Source of the DNA: Acanthosoma haemorrhoidale
Lineage: Eukaryota; Arthropoda; Insecta; Hemiptera; Acanthosomatidae
Length of the DNA stretch: 64,000 nt
Assembly: GCA_930367205.1 (NCBI GenBank)
Contig: OV884009.1
Coordinates: 119,177,454 to 119,241,453, forward strand
Direction: 5' to 3'
Below, piece by piece: positions 26,240 through 38,482 of this stretch (the first letter of the stretch is position 1; each line of letters opens with the position of its first letter). Made by a program: the position numbers and the translations under genes. The notes under the pieces are model-generated. The model searched no databases, had not been told where the DNA came from, and was given only the letters and a program-made list of their open reading frames with translations.

Positions 26240-26620
26240 AAGAGACTTAAAGCCTAAAATTTCTGGCGGGGGCGCTTCTTGAGCTTGGTTTCTCTTCTTT
26301 GGGCCAACGACGTTGTTCGCTCCTGGACTTGAGGATTTTGTAAGCGCCGCAGCCCTTGTAGTTTGCCGGATGGCACAGCACGCATACAGCAGGCGATTTT
26401 AGGGGCTTTTTGCACAATTCACATTTGTGCTGCCCACTGCACTTTACACACCTGGGAGAGTGGTGGCAGTACGATTTTGAGTGCCCATATGCCTGGTAAT
26501 TATGGCATTGGACGGTGTCACGTTCGGGTTCGACCTGTATTCTAGTTTAATACAGGTGTGTTAAGTCGTATAGTAATTTAATTTGAAACCTCTTGAGATC
26601 TGGCTTGGTGGATCATGAAC
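26240..26620 (-). pseudogene. J1 ORF1 (Gag-like) C-terminal relic with zinc knuckles
   Basis: On the minus strand the relic shows VQCHNYQAYGHSKSYC, then CVKCSGQHKCELC, then CHPANYKGC. These are the three consecutive CCHC-type knuckles of Jockey-clade ORF1 nucleic-acid-binding proteins, with the characteristic HPANYKGC block. In the first knuckle CQ.YGH is preserved with Cys to Tyr at the second ligand. The second knuckle is rearranged. An in-frame stop lies upstream near 26570. ORF1 normally packages element RNA; this relic has lost its N-terminal half. Confidence 0.85.
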
Positions 26621-29110
26621 AAGAAAAAGAAAAAGACACAACAGTCAAATAGCATCATTCACATGTAGTCCCTCACAACATCTATGCGTCTTAAAACAGT
26701 ATCCCCCTATTCATCTTCTCTTAGTGTCGCTCGTTTTTTAATAGATTCAACAAATGTAGATGTTCGGACAGTATATACCTGCCAACGCCTAGACAACGGC
26801 TCTTTCTTTTCCTTATGTATAACTCAGCATCCACTGTTTGAGCACAAAAGAGGCACTGAATTTTCTGGAGTAATATAATACAAACACTTTTTTCTTACCT
26901 TGAAGAGTTTCAGTATTGTCATCACCTCTTGTCACACTTGCCTTTCTCAAACCAATAATCTATCACTAACACAGTACCAATCATTTTCTACCCCAACATC
27001 ACAAATGAAACAAGTCCCCGACATTATCGAAAAGTATCTCATTCAGAGAAAATAAACCCTTTTATTTGGCATTAGAACGTTTTCATTAACATTCACGATG
27101 GTTATAAAACAACTGAACTAAAGAAAAATGTGAAAAACTCGAGGGGAAAGGAGAATACTGACCTAAGAGGAGGAATCAACTATGGGCAGAAACCCCTAAG
27201 GGAGACTTTCCAATTTTTAAAGTTATTCACTGTTTAAGTTACTTCAAATATTATTTATTACTTATAAATTATTGACAAAATTTAATTATTATCCACTAGT
27301 TCAAGTTTTAGAGGTAAAAAAAGTAAAAGTGTTAGAATTTGTAACAAAAACATTTCATCCCCCTGTATAACCCGTATCTGGCTCTATGAAGAAAAAGGAT
27401 AAAATCTTTCTTACAGGAAATATTACATACTGTAATTTCATATACGAAAAACACTTTTGCTAATGGTGATGGTAGTTGAGATATTTGAGAAAAAACAAAA
27501 TAAGAGATTTTCAAACTGCCCCCCCAACCCACTCTTCTCACCCTCGCTGGTGGGGTCTTTTTGTTTGTTGTTCAGAACACCACAACTCTACTGCCGAACT
27601 ATATGATTTTTTTTTCAAATCAGCTATGTTTTGCCTTTGTTGCCAGGACGACTGTAGTATAAACACTACTGAGGACGGCGCCTGTAAGTTTTCAGGATAT
27701 GCAATAGTACACGACCCAACAGATGCGAAGGCTTGGTATTTAATAACAAAGGTTTATTTAAGGATTTTACGAGTTGAAAGTTTAGAAGCACTAAAATGTC
27801 ACAATAAACGTGTGGATATATGAACTCTTATACAGGTGTAATGAAGTCGTACTGCAAAATTAAGATGCGCAAAAAGCAAAGGGTAACGAGCCTGCGTAAC
27901 GAAGGACAAAAATATCGGAGCGCCGCAAAGCTGTTTTACTCTTGACAAAATTTCTCTTTCAGTTGAATAGTGTTACCAGCAGTTTTTTTTACAAGCGTTT
28001 AATCATTTATGTAGGTGATTGAAAAATTGTATTTATTATTTATACCACAAAACGTTAGTTTTAAAAAGATTAAAAATGTATTTTATTTATATATAAAGTA
28101 AGTGAGCATCATAAGTTATGAGGTAAAGACTGCGGCTCTAAAACAAAGCCTCCAAAATAAACTACTTACTACCAAAATGTATTTCATCTAGAAAAATAAT
28201 CCTACGAACAATACAAAAAAACAAAACACTCATCTATTAAGGAATACCTTAGAAGAGTGCCAAAGAAAGTCGTGATTGCATGGGAGGTGGAAAAGACCTA
28301 GAGGAATGGATTCGAAAAAATCCTGATTGCACATGAAAGAAAGTAAGTTTGAAGCAGGCAAGTTAACATTTGAGACCCATTATAAATAATGAAAACCAAA
28401 CATTATTATTACAAGACGGTCTGGTGGTTATGGTAGTCGGGCGTGGCTTAGTAGCATTTGCTTTGAAATACTGGAATACTAGGAGTGCTGTGTTGAGCTG
28501 CTGTTCGTTTAAATTACTTTCGTTTCTATATAGCCCTGATATCTGCCTAAGCAGCACGCAACTACCTTGTCAAGCAATTAGTTACACGCTTGCACCACTG
28601 TCCAGTGTTACTAAAGATCTGTGAAATATTTAAACAGTAGATTGACTCCCCATGTTCTATAGGGATGCAGCTGTGGTCGAATCTACTACGTAATTCCCTA
28701 ATAACCTTATTCCCATACCTCGCATGCTATCCTATGTCGATACAAATCCAGGTCAATATCAACAACCAAATTCCAACGAGGGTATAGCCGCAGATATTTA
28801 TTTCCCATCGGAGTATAATCACGGTCGGGGCTTATAGGTGTTTTTTTAAGTAGAAAATCTTTTTATTGAAATAAAATCTTTCCAATGGGGGACAAGCAGT
28901 TTTTTTTTATGTCTTAATTGAAAAACATACAGCCTGAGTGTCTTTGAATATAGTTATTCAATTACAGACAGATTGAATGGTTTTACTTGTGATGTCGCAG
29001 ACAAACAGGCAGATAGACACACAAAACGGTCATTATTTAAAAAAATATATAAATATCAGTGTCCCATCACATTATTAGTAGCAGGTAAAATAGGGATTTA
29101 ATCACTCTGA
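26621..29110. other. AT-rich spacer, no gene recognised
   Basis: The 115-codon frame at 27476-27823 and frames at 28363-28624 have no recognisable motif. No transposon border was identified. Confidence 0.5.
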
Positions 29111-29999
29111 AAGTGGGTAGGCAAGAGAACCGGTACAAATCTGACCCTCTGATGCCCAAGGATTCGGGCACAGCCACAGGTTGTTAATATCGAGTGTGGT
29201 CTCATCCATTTCACTCTACGCAACCGCGATATGGAAGGGGCCTTGGGTAAAATGGCTTATAGAAGACTGATGGTGCCCGGATATCGTCGGAGTGCCGTAA
29301 GGGTGATCCGTGCTTCTCATACGAAGCGGGATGTGTGGTGGCCAGGATGCTAATAATAGAGCTGATCGGCGAAGAGAGGAGGTACTCGTATAATAGAGAA
29401 TCAATTGCATTCCCAGGGCCAAAAAAAGAAAGCACCCCGATAAAGGGAGCTTGCATTGAATGGGGGGTGGACCCATAGACTGGTTCCCCATATCCAACCC
29501 TGGGTGGACAGGGAGCATGGGGAGGTTTACCTCATCCAGTTTCTTACGGGACACGGCTGCTTTCGAGTCTAAGGGAATAGATTTATCTAGAAAATCCAGC
29601 AGAATGCTCAGTGTGCGCAGCTATAGAAGAAGTGTGGAACAAGTTTTTTTTTCGTGTCCAACGCAGAGTTTCGACAGGCCTGCGGATCAGAACCGACTCC
29701 CAATAACATCGTCAGCTTCATGGTCCTCCTAGGAGTGCTGGATAGCGGGTCAATGTCTACCAGCGCTTACCATTAAGAAGATGAAGGAGGAAAATGAAAA
29801 GTGAGTAGGTGGGGGGTAGCCTAATACAACTCACACAACCATTCCCCTCCATGATGTAACGTCTAACGGTAGTCCAGTGGAGGGTGGGAAACAGATGTAG
29901 GGAGGTGGTTTTAGTGGGTACAAACCCAGCACACTGATAGGTACGGGCCTATCTGGGTCCTTTTGAGGATTTTCACAAACCCTCATTAAAGAAAAAAAA
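29110..29999 (+). mobile_element. R1-clade non-LTR retrotransposon, 3' end
   Basis: Translated in changing frames on the plus strand, this shows the C-terminal part of an R1-type ORF2. SHRLLISSVVSSISLYATAIW (29175-29237) is the thumb block, usually LL.SVV.S.LLY.APIW. GGPIDWFPISNPGW and GRFTSSSFL (29460-29560) correspond to the W.HRLIP.I..W and G...F.LTQFL blocks, and VEQVFFSCP (29630-29660) to the EHV.F.CP block. A 3' UTR of about 200 bases ends in an A-run at 29991-30000. Frameshifts and stops are frequent, so this is an old 5'-truncated copy. R1-clade elements often target rDNA; nothing ribosomal is visible here. Confidence 0.75.
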
Positions 30000-30556
30000 A
30001 CATACAACATACAAACACGAAACAGATAGGTGAAAAACGTTTCCCTTGGTCTTACACCACTGTTACTCAGCCAATCAATATTTACTTCCAGACTTAAACA
30101 ATCTTTGGATTAAACCTTTTAACATCCTTTAAACAGCATCTTTATACCGGAGTACACTTTTGGCTGGACCAAAAAACGGCCTAAATGTGAACTGAATTCA
30201 ACAAATTCTTGACGCAATTGGCTACACAAAACACATAATACCCGCACATAAATAGGAATGCTTAAAGCACCACTTTCCTTGTTATTATTTTATTTGTTTG
30301 TTTTTTCGCTATTTTTTTCGTTTAAGTTGATATTTTGTTAGGGTATAATTAAAAAAAATGTATACATTATTTCTCAAAGTTGTAAAAATAGATTGATACG
30401 TAGGGTATCCTTTGTAGAAGGAGGATGTAGATTAAAAAAAAACTCCATCTAGTGATCTATAAAAACAAATTAAAAAAATACGTATTATTATGAAAATGTC
30501 TATTTGTAAAACTTTAGGAAAAGTATAACCACTCCTCGACCAAGCAATGGTCTGTG
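30000..30556. other. AT-rich spacer
   Basis: AT-rich with no open frame of note. Nothing recognised. Confidence 0.6.
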
Positions 30557-30979
30557 TCAGCAAAGTTTTTCTACGGTGCGGCTAAATTGATAAAGTTTAT
30601 AACTCTTAAATAGTGAACATAAAACGTCAAGAAAAATAGCACATTGACCGAGTTTATTTGATTTTATCGCCAGCTCTTTAAACTGAGGAACTACGTATGC
30701 ATTTGATGGGAACCGATAGCATTTGAATTCATACCTGTGCTGGTGGCTAAAGATAAATTCTTTTACATTCTGAATTTGTCCATCGTAAAAGTGGCTGGGG
30801 TTGCCTAGGACACGGCTGAATAAAGGGTTATTGCTGCTGCAGATCCGCAGTCTCACTTCCTCATCTATAGATGTATTGCAGACATTCCCTTTCCCATCTT
30901 CTTCCTTCTCAATCCTCCATCCACAAGTTTTATTATTAATTTTGTTTATAAAACCACCTGGGCTTTTGAAAATCCTCAT
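30557..30979 (-). CDS. hypothetical 140-residue reading frame
   Basis: An open frame of 140 codons on the minus strand in an otherwise stop-rich region. The product is Cys- and aromatic-rich (CNTS, RICSS, EFKCYRF, CAIFLDVLCSLF), with no signal peptide or repeat and no family I recognise. A frame of this length can occur by chance at this base composition, though seldom. It lies immediately upstream (minus strand) of the J2 insertion point, so J2 separates it from whatever preceded it. An in-frame TAG sits about 27 bases before the ATG. It might be an exon, a relic or chance. Confidence 0.25.
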   Translation of the reverse strand: MRIFKSPGGFINKINNKTCGWRIEKEEDGKGNVCNTSIDEEVRLRICSSNNPLFSRVLGNPSHFYDGQIQNVKEFIFSHQHRYEFKCYRFPSNAYVVPQFKELAIKSNKLGQCAIFLDVLCSLFKSYKLYQFSRTVEKLC

Positions 30980-31050
30980 TTTAACAACTAATACTATAAA
31001 GATCTTTTATTTTTAAATTAGAATTTTCTTGTACGTCATTATTAATTGAG

Positions 31051-32323
31051 ATGTATGGAACCGTTCATTCACACTCATGCAATATGTCCATCTGGAAATC
31101 TGGTGGAAGTGAAACAACAGGACTCCCCCCTCGCCTCACTCTCAACACGTTTCGCTATGTGACGGAGACCAAAGAGAAGGCCAGAGAGTTGTGGCACGGA
31201 TTAGAAAAATGTGATAAAAGGAGACAGATCTGCCACAAGCGTACTCTCCCCCAGGCCCCAGAGGTTAAAACCTCTAACTCCTTCACCCCCCTAAACTCGG
31301 CAGCCCAGTCCAAGGCCAGTACATCCGCCAACCCTTCTGCCCCTAAATCACCACCCCCCCTTATATTAGGGCGCATTAACAGCTATGACCTCACGAGGTT
31401 ATTAGCCAATTACCACGTAAAAAACTACAAAATTGTGCAGACGCAGCAGGACACTATGGTGTACAGCAACAGCTTACTAGACCAACAGCAAACAATTGCT
31501 GTAATCAGGGATTTAAAGATCCCATTTCACACGTTTGCCCCCCGTGGTACCAAGCCCAATAAGAATACTTACTTCATGGATCCAATCTCTCTCATCCGAT
31601 CGAGGAGATAAAAGCCCACATTAAAAGCGTGGGTAGAAACGTAATCGATGTATATCGATTACGGCGCTCCGACCAAAATGGCGCTCAGACAGAGATCGAA
31701 CCGATACTAGTGATAGGGGATCACACACTGAAGGCGGAGACCTTGAAGCAGCTCCGTCATATAAATAATGCGCTCTTTCGAGTGAGCACTTCTCACGAAA
31801 AAAGAGGGATCCCGATGTGCCTGAACTGCCAGGAATACGTCCATACCAGACGGTACTGTTTCAAGCAGGCCAAGTGCGTGAGGTACTGCGAGCCTCACGA
31901 CATGAAAGACTGCCCAAGAGACGCTTCAATTCCCCCTCAAATGTGCCAATCGCGGGGGAAATCATGTCGCGTCGTACCAGTAAAAGACAGTAGACAGTGC
32001 CCGTACAGGGTAAAACTTCTAGAGACTGCAGAGATAAAAAAGCAGGCACAGAATATTACAGCCGGGCCGAGAAGGGCCACATACATGCCTGCCCCCCCCC
32101 TTTACCACGACAGACTGCCTCCTATTCTCAGATGGCATCCGGAAACACCAGGGCTCTGGAAGTTCTCCCAGAGCCCCTACCTCAACCTACTAACAGTAAT
32201 AATGATGCCTTGATGGGTATCTTGGGCAGTATGATGAACATGTTGAGCAGTATGACCGCTGCCATGAATAAACTCACCAAGGCGGTAACGCAGATGTCAG
32301 AATTCAAAAAATCAAACATCTAA
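31051..32323 (+). pseudogene. J2 ORF1 (Gag-like RNA-binding protein), two frameshifts
   Basis: The first part (31051-31611) has a basic N-terminal region, a Pro/Ser-rich linker and an RNA-recognition-like domain (RINSYDLTRLLANY, VIRDLKIPFHTFAPRGT). The second frame (31629-32213) continues with VIDVYRL, then decayed zinc knuckles: CLNCQEYVHTRRYC, CVRYCEPHDMKDC and CQSRGKSC. Knuckle residues are altered: YGH became YVH, and a Cys is displaced in the second. The third frame (31997-32323) carries a Met-rich tail (GSMMNMLSSMTAAMNKL). Frame changes lie near 31611-31629 and 32030-32090. In the family this protein binds element RNA. Confidence 0.85.
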
Positions 32324-32326
32324 ATA

Positions 32327-34917
32327 ATGGGGCACGTAATTATAAATTACAACGTCTGCGGCCTTTGGCCCAAACAAGCCGACGAAGAAGTAATTCTACG
32401 GTGCCATTCGCCAGACGTTGTCGTTCTCACCGATACCCGGTTGAAGAAAATACACTTCTGCCACTTCCCGGGTTATCCTGCCTACCGCCAAGACACCGAA
32501 ACTATCTCTGGAGGACTAACGGTGTTAGTTAAAAACGGAATACCCTGTAGGAGACTGCCCCCACCCGTCAGCCTAGGCCCCGACCAATACATAGTTACGC
32601 TCCAGCTACGGCTCGCGAACAACATCATCGTGTCAGGAGTCTAGGATAGCTCATGACTGAAGGCACGTCATCGTGGGTGACCTAAATGCGAACCACAGCT
32701 GGTGGAGCAGTACTACGGCAAACGCCCTAGGCCGTTACATCACTAAAACTCCATTTACAGTCATCCACCCAGGATTGCCGACCTTCCGTCATTTCGCTAA
32801 CCCAGACAGAACCGCCACGCCTGACCTGCTCCTGACACAACAGCCACACCGGGTCACCGGATGCTCCGCCTTAGATTTTACCACCTCCGACCATTGGCCT
32901 GTTCTCTATGAACTTGAAGGCGACATGCGAGAGCCGCCTGCTTCTAGGTACAGATACGAGGAGGCCAAGTGGGACCTCTACAAGCATCTCATCAAGACCG
33001 AGTTGCCCACAATCACGCCCCTGAGACACACTTGGGACATAGATTGCGCTATCTATCAGCTACAGGACGTCATCGATCAAGCTGCCGATGCATCGATCCC
33101 GAAATTTTTTCGGAAGCCCCCTTCTCTGAGAAAACCTCCGGATCACATCCTACAACTGATTAGACAGCATAATAACATCAAAAACAGGTGGTTTAGGACC
33201 AAAAACAGGGACTTAAAACCGGTTTTAAATGCTCTCACAAACCAAGTTAAGTCCCTGATAGCCCAGTGGAAAAATTCGATTTGGGAAGATCGCCTCACCA
33301 GTCTCCACGGTGACCACAAGCAATTGTGGAAGCTTGTGAAGACCTGCAGGTCCAAAAAGAACAGTGTAAGGCTGGCCGTGAACGGGCAGTTCATTCCCAC
33401 CACCGAACAAGCGGACATCTTGGCGGCCCATTATGAGGAAGTCAGTCGTGGCCAGGGACAGGCAATAGGAGCCCTCGACCCCCCCTCCCCCACACTTTCC
33501 ACCACTACCGAAATCTACACCTCACACCAGCAATGCGCTGCATTCATTCGAAGAACGACCGGCAAGAAGGCCCCAGGTCAGGATTCCATCCAGAACATCC
33601 TACTCATGCAGCTGCCGAAGAAAGGAATCTCATTCATAACGAACGTGTTGAACCCCTGCTTCAGGCTGCACTATTTCCCCCAGAACTGGAAGCACGCTGT
33701 AGTGGTCCCCCTTCTGAAACCAGCGAAAAGCGGTTATGAGCCATCTCATTACCGCCCCATCAGTCTGCTGACTCAACTCTCGAAGCTGCTCGAGAGCATC
33801 ATCCACGTACATCTCTCCGGGAACTGCGAGTCACAAGAAGTCATCCCACCAGAGAGGACTGGTTTCAGCACAGGCTTAAGTGCGAACAACAACCACGTTG
33901 CATCGAACGTCCGGAGCAACAGAGCTACCGCTATAATTTCACAGGATTGTTCGAAAGCTTTCGACTCTGTGGACCACTACATCCTACTCCAACGTCTGAG
34001 GGAATATGAATTCGGATCAGCTGCAGAACCTGATTAGATCCTATCTTACAGGCAGAACTTTTTCGGTTCGTATAGGCACTACGTCTACGACCCGAAGAAA
34101 TTACACTGCCGGTGTCCCCCAAGGATCGGTGCTAGGCCCCCTGCTGTTCAACATTTACACTGCCCACATCGTAGGAGCCTCGTACCCCAACTGCGAGGTA
34201 TCGGCGTATGCAGACGACATAGGTGTTTACAGCACTGGCATCAATCCCACCAGAGCCCTGAAATTCGCTGAGAGCGCCAGTCAACAGATCGCCGAGAAAC
34301 TCGATGCCGTCCACATTAAAGTCAACCCGGCCAAGACGCAAGGAATTATATTCAGCTATAAATCCGGAAGAAAGAAGCTCCCGAAATCCTTCGTCTTAGA
34401 CGGCAAAGAGTGCCCTGTAAGCAACAAACTATGCTACCTTGGGATTACCCTCGGTAGACAATTGTCGTTCACAACGCATCTCAGCAAAAAGTTAAAGAGT
34501 GTTAGGAAGAAATTCCTCAGCCTCGGACACCTACTTCACAGCCCGGCTTTATCGGTACACCTCAAGCTGCTGATATACCAGAGCGTCCTAAGACCTGCTT
34601 TGATGTATGGGACCCCTCTCTTCAAGTATCTGACTCCTAACACTCTTAAAACATTCCAGCAATTTCAGAACAGTGTTCTCCGCACCTCCCTCAAACATAC
34701 CCCGTTCGACCGAATGAAGGCAGACGAGATGCATAAAAAATTTGAAGTGCTCACCATTCAATATTTCATCAAGAGAAGGCACATCAATTTTTTCGACTCA
34801 CTCCAACACAGCCACAACCCACTATTCTCCGACCTTCAACCACCACCAATGCCCGTCAGATGGAAGCACTGCTGGACCGCCGAAGCCTGGAGACAGATGG
34901 ACGTGATCGAACCCTAG
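32327..34917 (+). pseudogene. J2 ORF2: endonuclease plus reverse transcriptase, two frame breaks
   Basis: ATG at 32327 lies just after the ORF1 stop. Endonuclease: INYNVCGL and VVLTDTRLKK (32336-32460), SGGLTVLVKNGI, then a break at 32641-32660 that removes the YIPP-type segment. It resumes with VIVGDLNANHSWW, TPDLLLT and TSDHWPVLYEL. RT in the same frame to 34037: GKKAPGQDSI, WKHAVVVPLLKPAK, YRPISLLTQLSKLLE, then catalytic AFDSVDH. After a frameshift near 34006-34037 it continues with AGVPQGSVLGPLLFN and SAYADDIGVYS, so the YADD active site is intact. LKLLIYQSVLRPALMYGTPL follows, and the frame ends ...MDVIEP. Only a few changes separate it from an open frame. Confidence 0.92.
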
Positions 34918-35286
34918 CCCCCTGATGGAGACTGAAGATCTACACCCAGCTGAGAGATCGAGGCCGACTCAACCGAAGCTACAAGACCCCATCTACCTGT
35001 CTAAGCGGGGACATCCTTCCGGCCGGGAGGCCGGCTTATTTCAGGCTTGACCTGACCGACTACAAACCATTGTCTAGGTACCCCTAGGCTCCACCCTCGG
35101 TAGACTCTCACTACCTTCCTGATTCCACCCGCCTCCTTTAGGCATTCCACACCCTACATCCTTCAAATGGGGGGACTCCACTTAGTGAAAGGCACTCATT
35201 AGCCCAAAATAATTTTCCTTTATTTTTCCCACATCCTATTTTTATAAGTTTGAGAGCTAAGGGGAAAAAAAAAAAAAAAAAAAAAA
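34918..35286 (+). other. J2 3' UTR and poly(A) tail
   Basis: Non-coding GC-rich segment after the ORF2 stop, ending in ggggaaaa and a run of A to 35286. An independent diverged copy of the same segment lies at 41255-41698, which confirms that it is the mobile 3' end. Confidence 0.9.
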
Positions 35287-36199
35287 GATCTACGGCAGAT
35301 GAAATACAAGTCTGATGGACGGGATTAAAAGGATTGATAGGAGATTTAAATTTTAGGAGGTTGTAAAGGCATGAGGGTGCAGTACAGGAGGGATCGAAGC
35401 TGGTATTAGTGATGGAAGTAGCCTCTAGGACCAATTTATTGCCATAATAAAAACGGATAAAGGAAAAAGTCCGAAGGATAAAGAAAATTTTTTTATTTTA
35501 TTTAGCAGGCCTTTTAGCAGCTGGTATAGCTCATATATGACAAGAAACCACTAACAACAATATGACTTCCAGAATTTCAAAAACATCAGTCAGTGAAAAC
35601 TTTAAATCAATAAAATGAAAAAGACCCAAATATGTCAATAATATATAAATATATTGTTACTATTGTGCAAATCAATGATTAAAATTAAAAATACTATACT
35701 ACCACCTTTCAATAGAATACATATAACTAATAAAATTATATATGAAACAAAATACTTGTAAAGGAAATAGAAACAGTGTTTATAATGGGGTTTTCACATT
35801 TTTTAGCACTTGAAAATAAATAGTAGTGATCGAATATAACATAGAGCATGACGCCTTGGAAAAATTGTCTTTTCTTCTTCATCCCCAAAGTAAGTAAGAG
35901 CCGAAAACCAGGAGTAAAATGTTAAAATAATAACAATGGTAAATACCTGGAATATTCCTAAAAAATTCAAGCCATCACACAATTATTGTTTCATAGCGTT
36001 TGCTAGAACCATTTTTCAGACTGATTTGATGAGTACATCGCATTTCCATTACATAATATAGTAATTATAATATTAAGTTAATAATAATAGTGTTAATCCA
36101 CCAGTTAAGGTCTTCGATTTGGCCCTCATTTATTACCATCATCATTTGGGCATTGATGGGAGCTCCAACGCAAAATATTATCCCTACATAAGAAACTGG
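35287..36199. other. AT-rich spacer
   Basis: No gene recognised. A minus-strand frame at 35434-35138 mostly crosses the J2 tail and is not a gene. Confidence 0.6.
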
Positions 36200-36870
36200 A
36201 GTGCCAAAAACATTGCGAGCACGAATTTAAAAATAGTTTTAAAGTCTTTCGATGCTGCCATCGAAGGGGAAAGGGTGGTGCTGTCAAGTCAAGGATGCAG
36301 GTCGGGTTGTTCTTTAGCTTTTCGAGGGAAGTAAGTCAGACCACTTTTCTCAATAAGTTGTCAGGTGAGTATACAGCGGGGCACCGTACACTAGAGCTGG
36401 CCGGAGGACAAATTTGTATATCATCGATTTGAGACGCAGTGATTAGTTGGGTGAAGTATGAAAGCTGACGAGTATTAAGGCGTTCATTTTCTATTCTGTT
36501 CCTAAGAGAGGTAAAGAAATGGAAATGCCTATCCATTTGTGTGTGTATAGGAGCCTGTCCAGAGATAGTACTTTGAGAAAGCAGAGGAGTTTAATTTCCC
36601 TTCTACTTGTATACGCTTTTGGCAAGGCCTTTTTTTTTTTTGTGATTACTCAGTTAGTTTTTCCAACGTTTATGCTAATGTTAAACTTACCTACTTTCTC
36701 ACTGATTACGTTACAAACTTACTTGGCCTGTAAAAAAGCTCTTGTTGTATTTAGGCTATTGCTATAAACCACAACGTCGTCAGCAAAAGTGACCTCAGTA
36801 GCTTTCTTGCAATGAGTCCCAACAATGCCGGATGTTGAGATGTTAAAGATTTCTTGAGGCAAAACGACTA
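36200..36870 (-). pseudogene. J2-like reverse transcriptase relic (palm to C-terminus)
   Basis: Minus-strand translation from 36860 down gives GIVGTHCKKATEVTFADDVVVYSNS, with the catalytic FADD intact. LLCFLK and SLDRLLYTHKW follow (usually YLGLTLDR.L), then LKSMIYKFVLRPALVYGAPLY near 36420-36365, parallel to LKLLIYQSVLRPALMYGTPL of J2. LDLTAPPFPLRWQHRK lies near 36280-36235, parallel to SDLQPPPMPVRWKHCW. Several frameshifts and an A-run insertion are present. It is an older relative of J2 in the opposite orientation. Confidence 0.8.
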
Positions 36871-38477
36871 CTTAATTCTACACTACCTAACTGTTCCTCT
36901 ATTACCCGTCTATATGCCTGCAATGCAACCTATACCTATTTTACTTACCCCGTAAAAAAAATAAATAATTATAATAATAAAAATAACTCATAAGGCCGGA
37001 GATTCTATAAAAATTCCGTTTTTCATCCTGTTCTAGTAAAAAGTATCCAAAACAGTTTTTTGCCTTAATATGGGCATTGTCTGCGGTGTAGTGGTTGGCC
37101 AGGATTTTGTTGGCCCGCTATGAGAGGAGTGTCACCGTCGCCTGGGTCTTTGGTAATGAGTGGCCTTGAGAAGCTTCCGAAACTTGGGGCGATCGCTGAG
37201 CAGGCCGCTCGGTCAACCGATTTCCATGGGTAAAAAGGTTTTTGCTCATTACCTCCCTTCCCCTCGATTGTATACTGGTTTCTATACCATCAATAAACTT
37301 AAGTCAGGTCGTACCTATTACTCACGAACACTCCCTGAGTAGGTCTCGGCCGCACCACCTTAGCGGCTTTTTTCTTGGGGACAGGCACAAATTCGGTGGA
37401 TTCTGATTCCACTGGTTTCAACAGCTCATATCTCCAGCTTCAACTGGGAACGCACAAAGACTAGAAGTGAGAGGCACCCATTCATAAAGATCCACAGATG
37501 AAATCATTCGGGTTTTTGGTTTCGAAAAAATACCTAAAAACGTTTACTAAATAAGGAACGAAGTAATTGAAGATACTGCATCCAGAGATACTCGCGAGTC
37601 TAGAGTTTATTATAAATGTGAAAAATATTAGAAATATTTTCAATCAAAAATACTGGATCTGTTTTAACCACCCTGGTCACTAAAAATAGAAACGAAATTT
37701 AAAATCCATGACTTGAGAAAAATAAATATCAGAATCGGCCGGAGTCACTTTAAATACTCAATTTCTTTTGTTGGCTCCAAAATTGTTTGGAGTATATTTG
37801 AATTTCTTTCTGTAGGTGAAAATCATTAATGTTAAATATTTTTGAGCTGGGGCCCTATAAATCCCCATTCAAATAGTGGCCACTTGATCCCGTTTTCTTT
37901 CTTACAAAGGAAAGACCATTGCCGATTGAGTGGTAACTTTGAATAGTTGGTCCTTCCCTTGAAGAAGACCAGGGAGGGAACTGATCCTTTGAGAAACCAT
38001 GATTGGACTCGGATGTGAATAGGGTAGCCACTCATCTCTAATCTCTCATCAGTGAACTCTTGACTAAATAGCTTTACCTTCATCTAAAACTTTCCTTATT
38101 AAAACTTTCCATGTACCCAAACATATATAGTCACCTAATGTCATTTTGCCTTACACGTTTGTCTTTAATTAGAGAGAGGTCTGCCTGTTCCAAGTGGTTG
38201 AGAATATGAACCTGTTTCACCCGTTCAAAGCATACTAGTTGATCCAAGTACCAGTTGCCTTACCATTTTTCCCTAGTAAAGGAAAATAATTTATTAGGGA
38301 TACCTCTTAATGTTATCAGACTATGACAAAGCGTATTTATCAATACAGTGTACATTATTTTTCATTTATTTTTTCCATCCTCCATATAAGGTGATAAATA
38401 ATTTACTTTGTTATCATTGTTTGATAATACTAATGAAATTTAACTTCGGTGTCTTTATAAATAAATAACCAATTTAG
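36871..38477. other. spacer with a GC-rich block at 37.08-37.40 kb
   Basis: Mostly AT-rich. The block at 37080-37400 is GC-rich with a 60-codon frame (37160-37342) and ends near ggctttttt. It may be the 3' end of an unidentified repeat. The 83-codon minus-strand frame at 38083-37832 has no recognisable motif. Confidence 0.45.
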
Positions 38478-38482
38478 GTTTC

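Larger units (their letters stand above)
23525..26620 (-). mobile_element. Jockey-clade non-LTR retrotransposon (J1), most complete copy
   Basis: Read from 26620 down to 23525, the copy carries ORF1 zinc-knuckle sequence, an apurinic-type endonuclease, the linker, the reverse transcriptase N-terminal part, palm and C-terminus, then a 3' UTR. The UTR ends with the tip found in all J1 copies (plus strand acaatctgccttattaggca). It is about 3.1 kb; Jockey-clade elements are usually 4-5 kb, so there are deletions, plus several frameshifts. The catalytic FADD is mutated. The copy is dead. Confidence 0.9.
31006..35286 (+). mobile_element. Jockey-clade non-LTR retrotransposon (J2), nearly full length
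   Basis: An ORF1 with zinc knuckles, then three bases later an ORF2 with endonuclease and reverse transcriptase, a 3' UTR of about 350 bases and a 22-base A-tail (35265-35286). The sequence gatct follows the tail (35287-35291) and also occurs at 31001-31005. That fits a short target duplication and puts the 5' end at about 31006, probably a slight 5' truncation. Base composition is much GC-richer than the flanks. Damage is limited to four frameshifts and one small endonuclease deletion, so this is one of the younger non-LTR copies here. Confidence 0.92.

Noticed and set aside
29211..29554. Two overlapping minus-strand frames of 81 and 112 codons
   Set aside because: Opposite strand of the R1-clade relic, which has recognisable motifs on the plus strand.
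35138..35434. 98-codon minus-strand frame with a poly-Phe run
   Set aside because: The Phe run is the complement of the J2 A-tail; the frame is a composite of the tail and flank.
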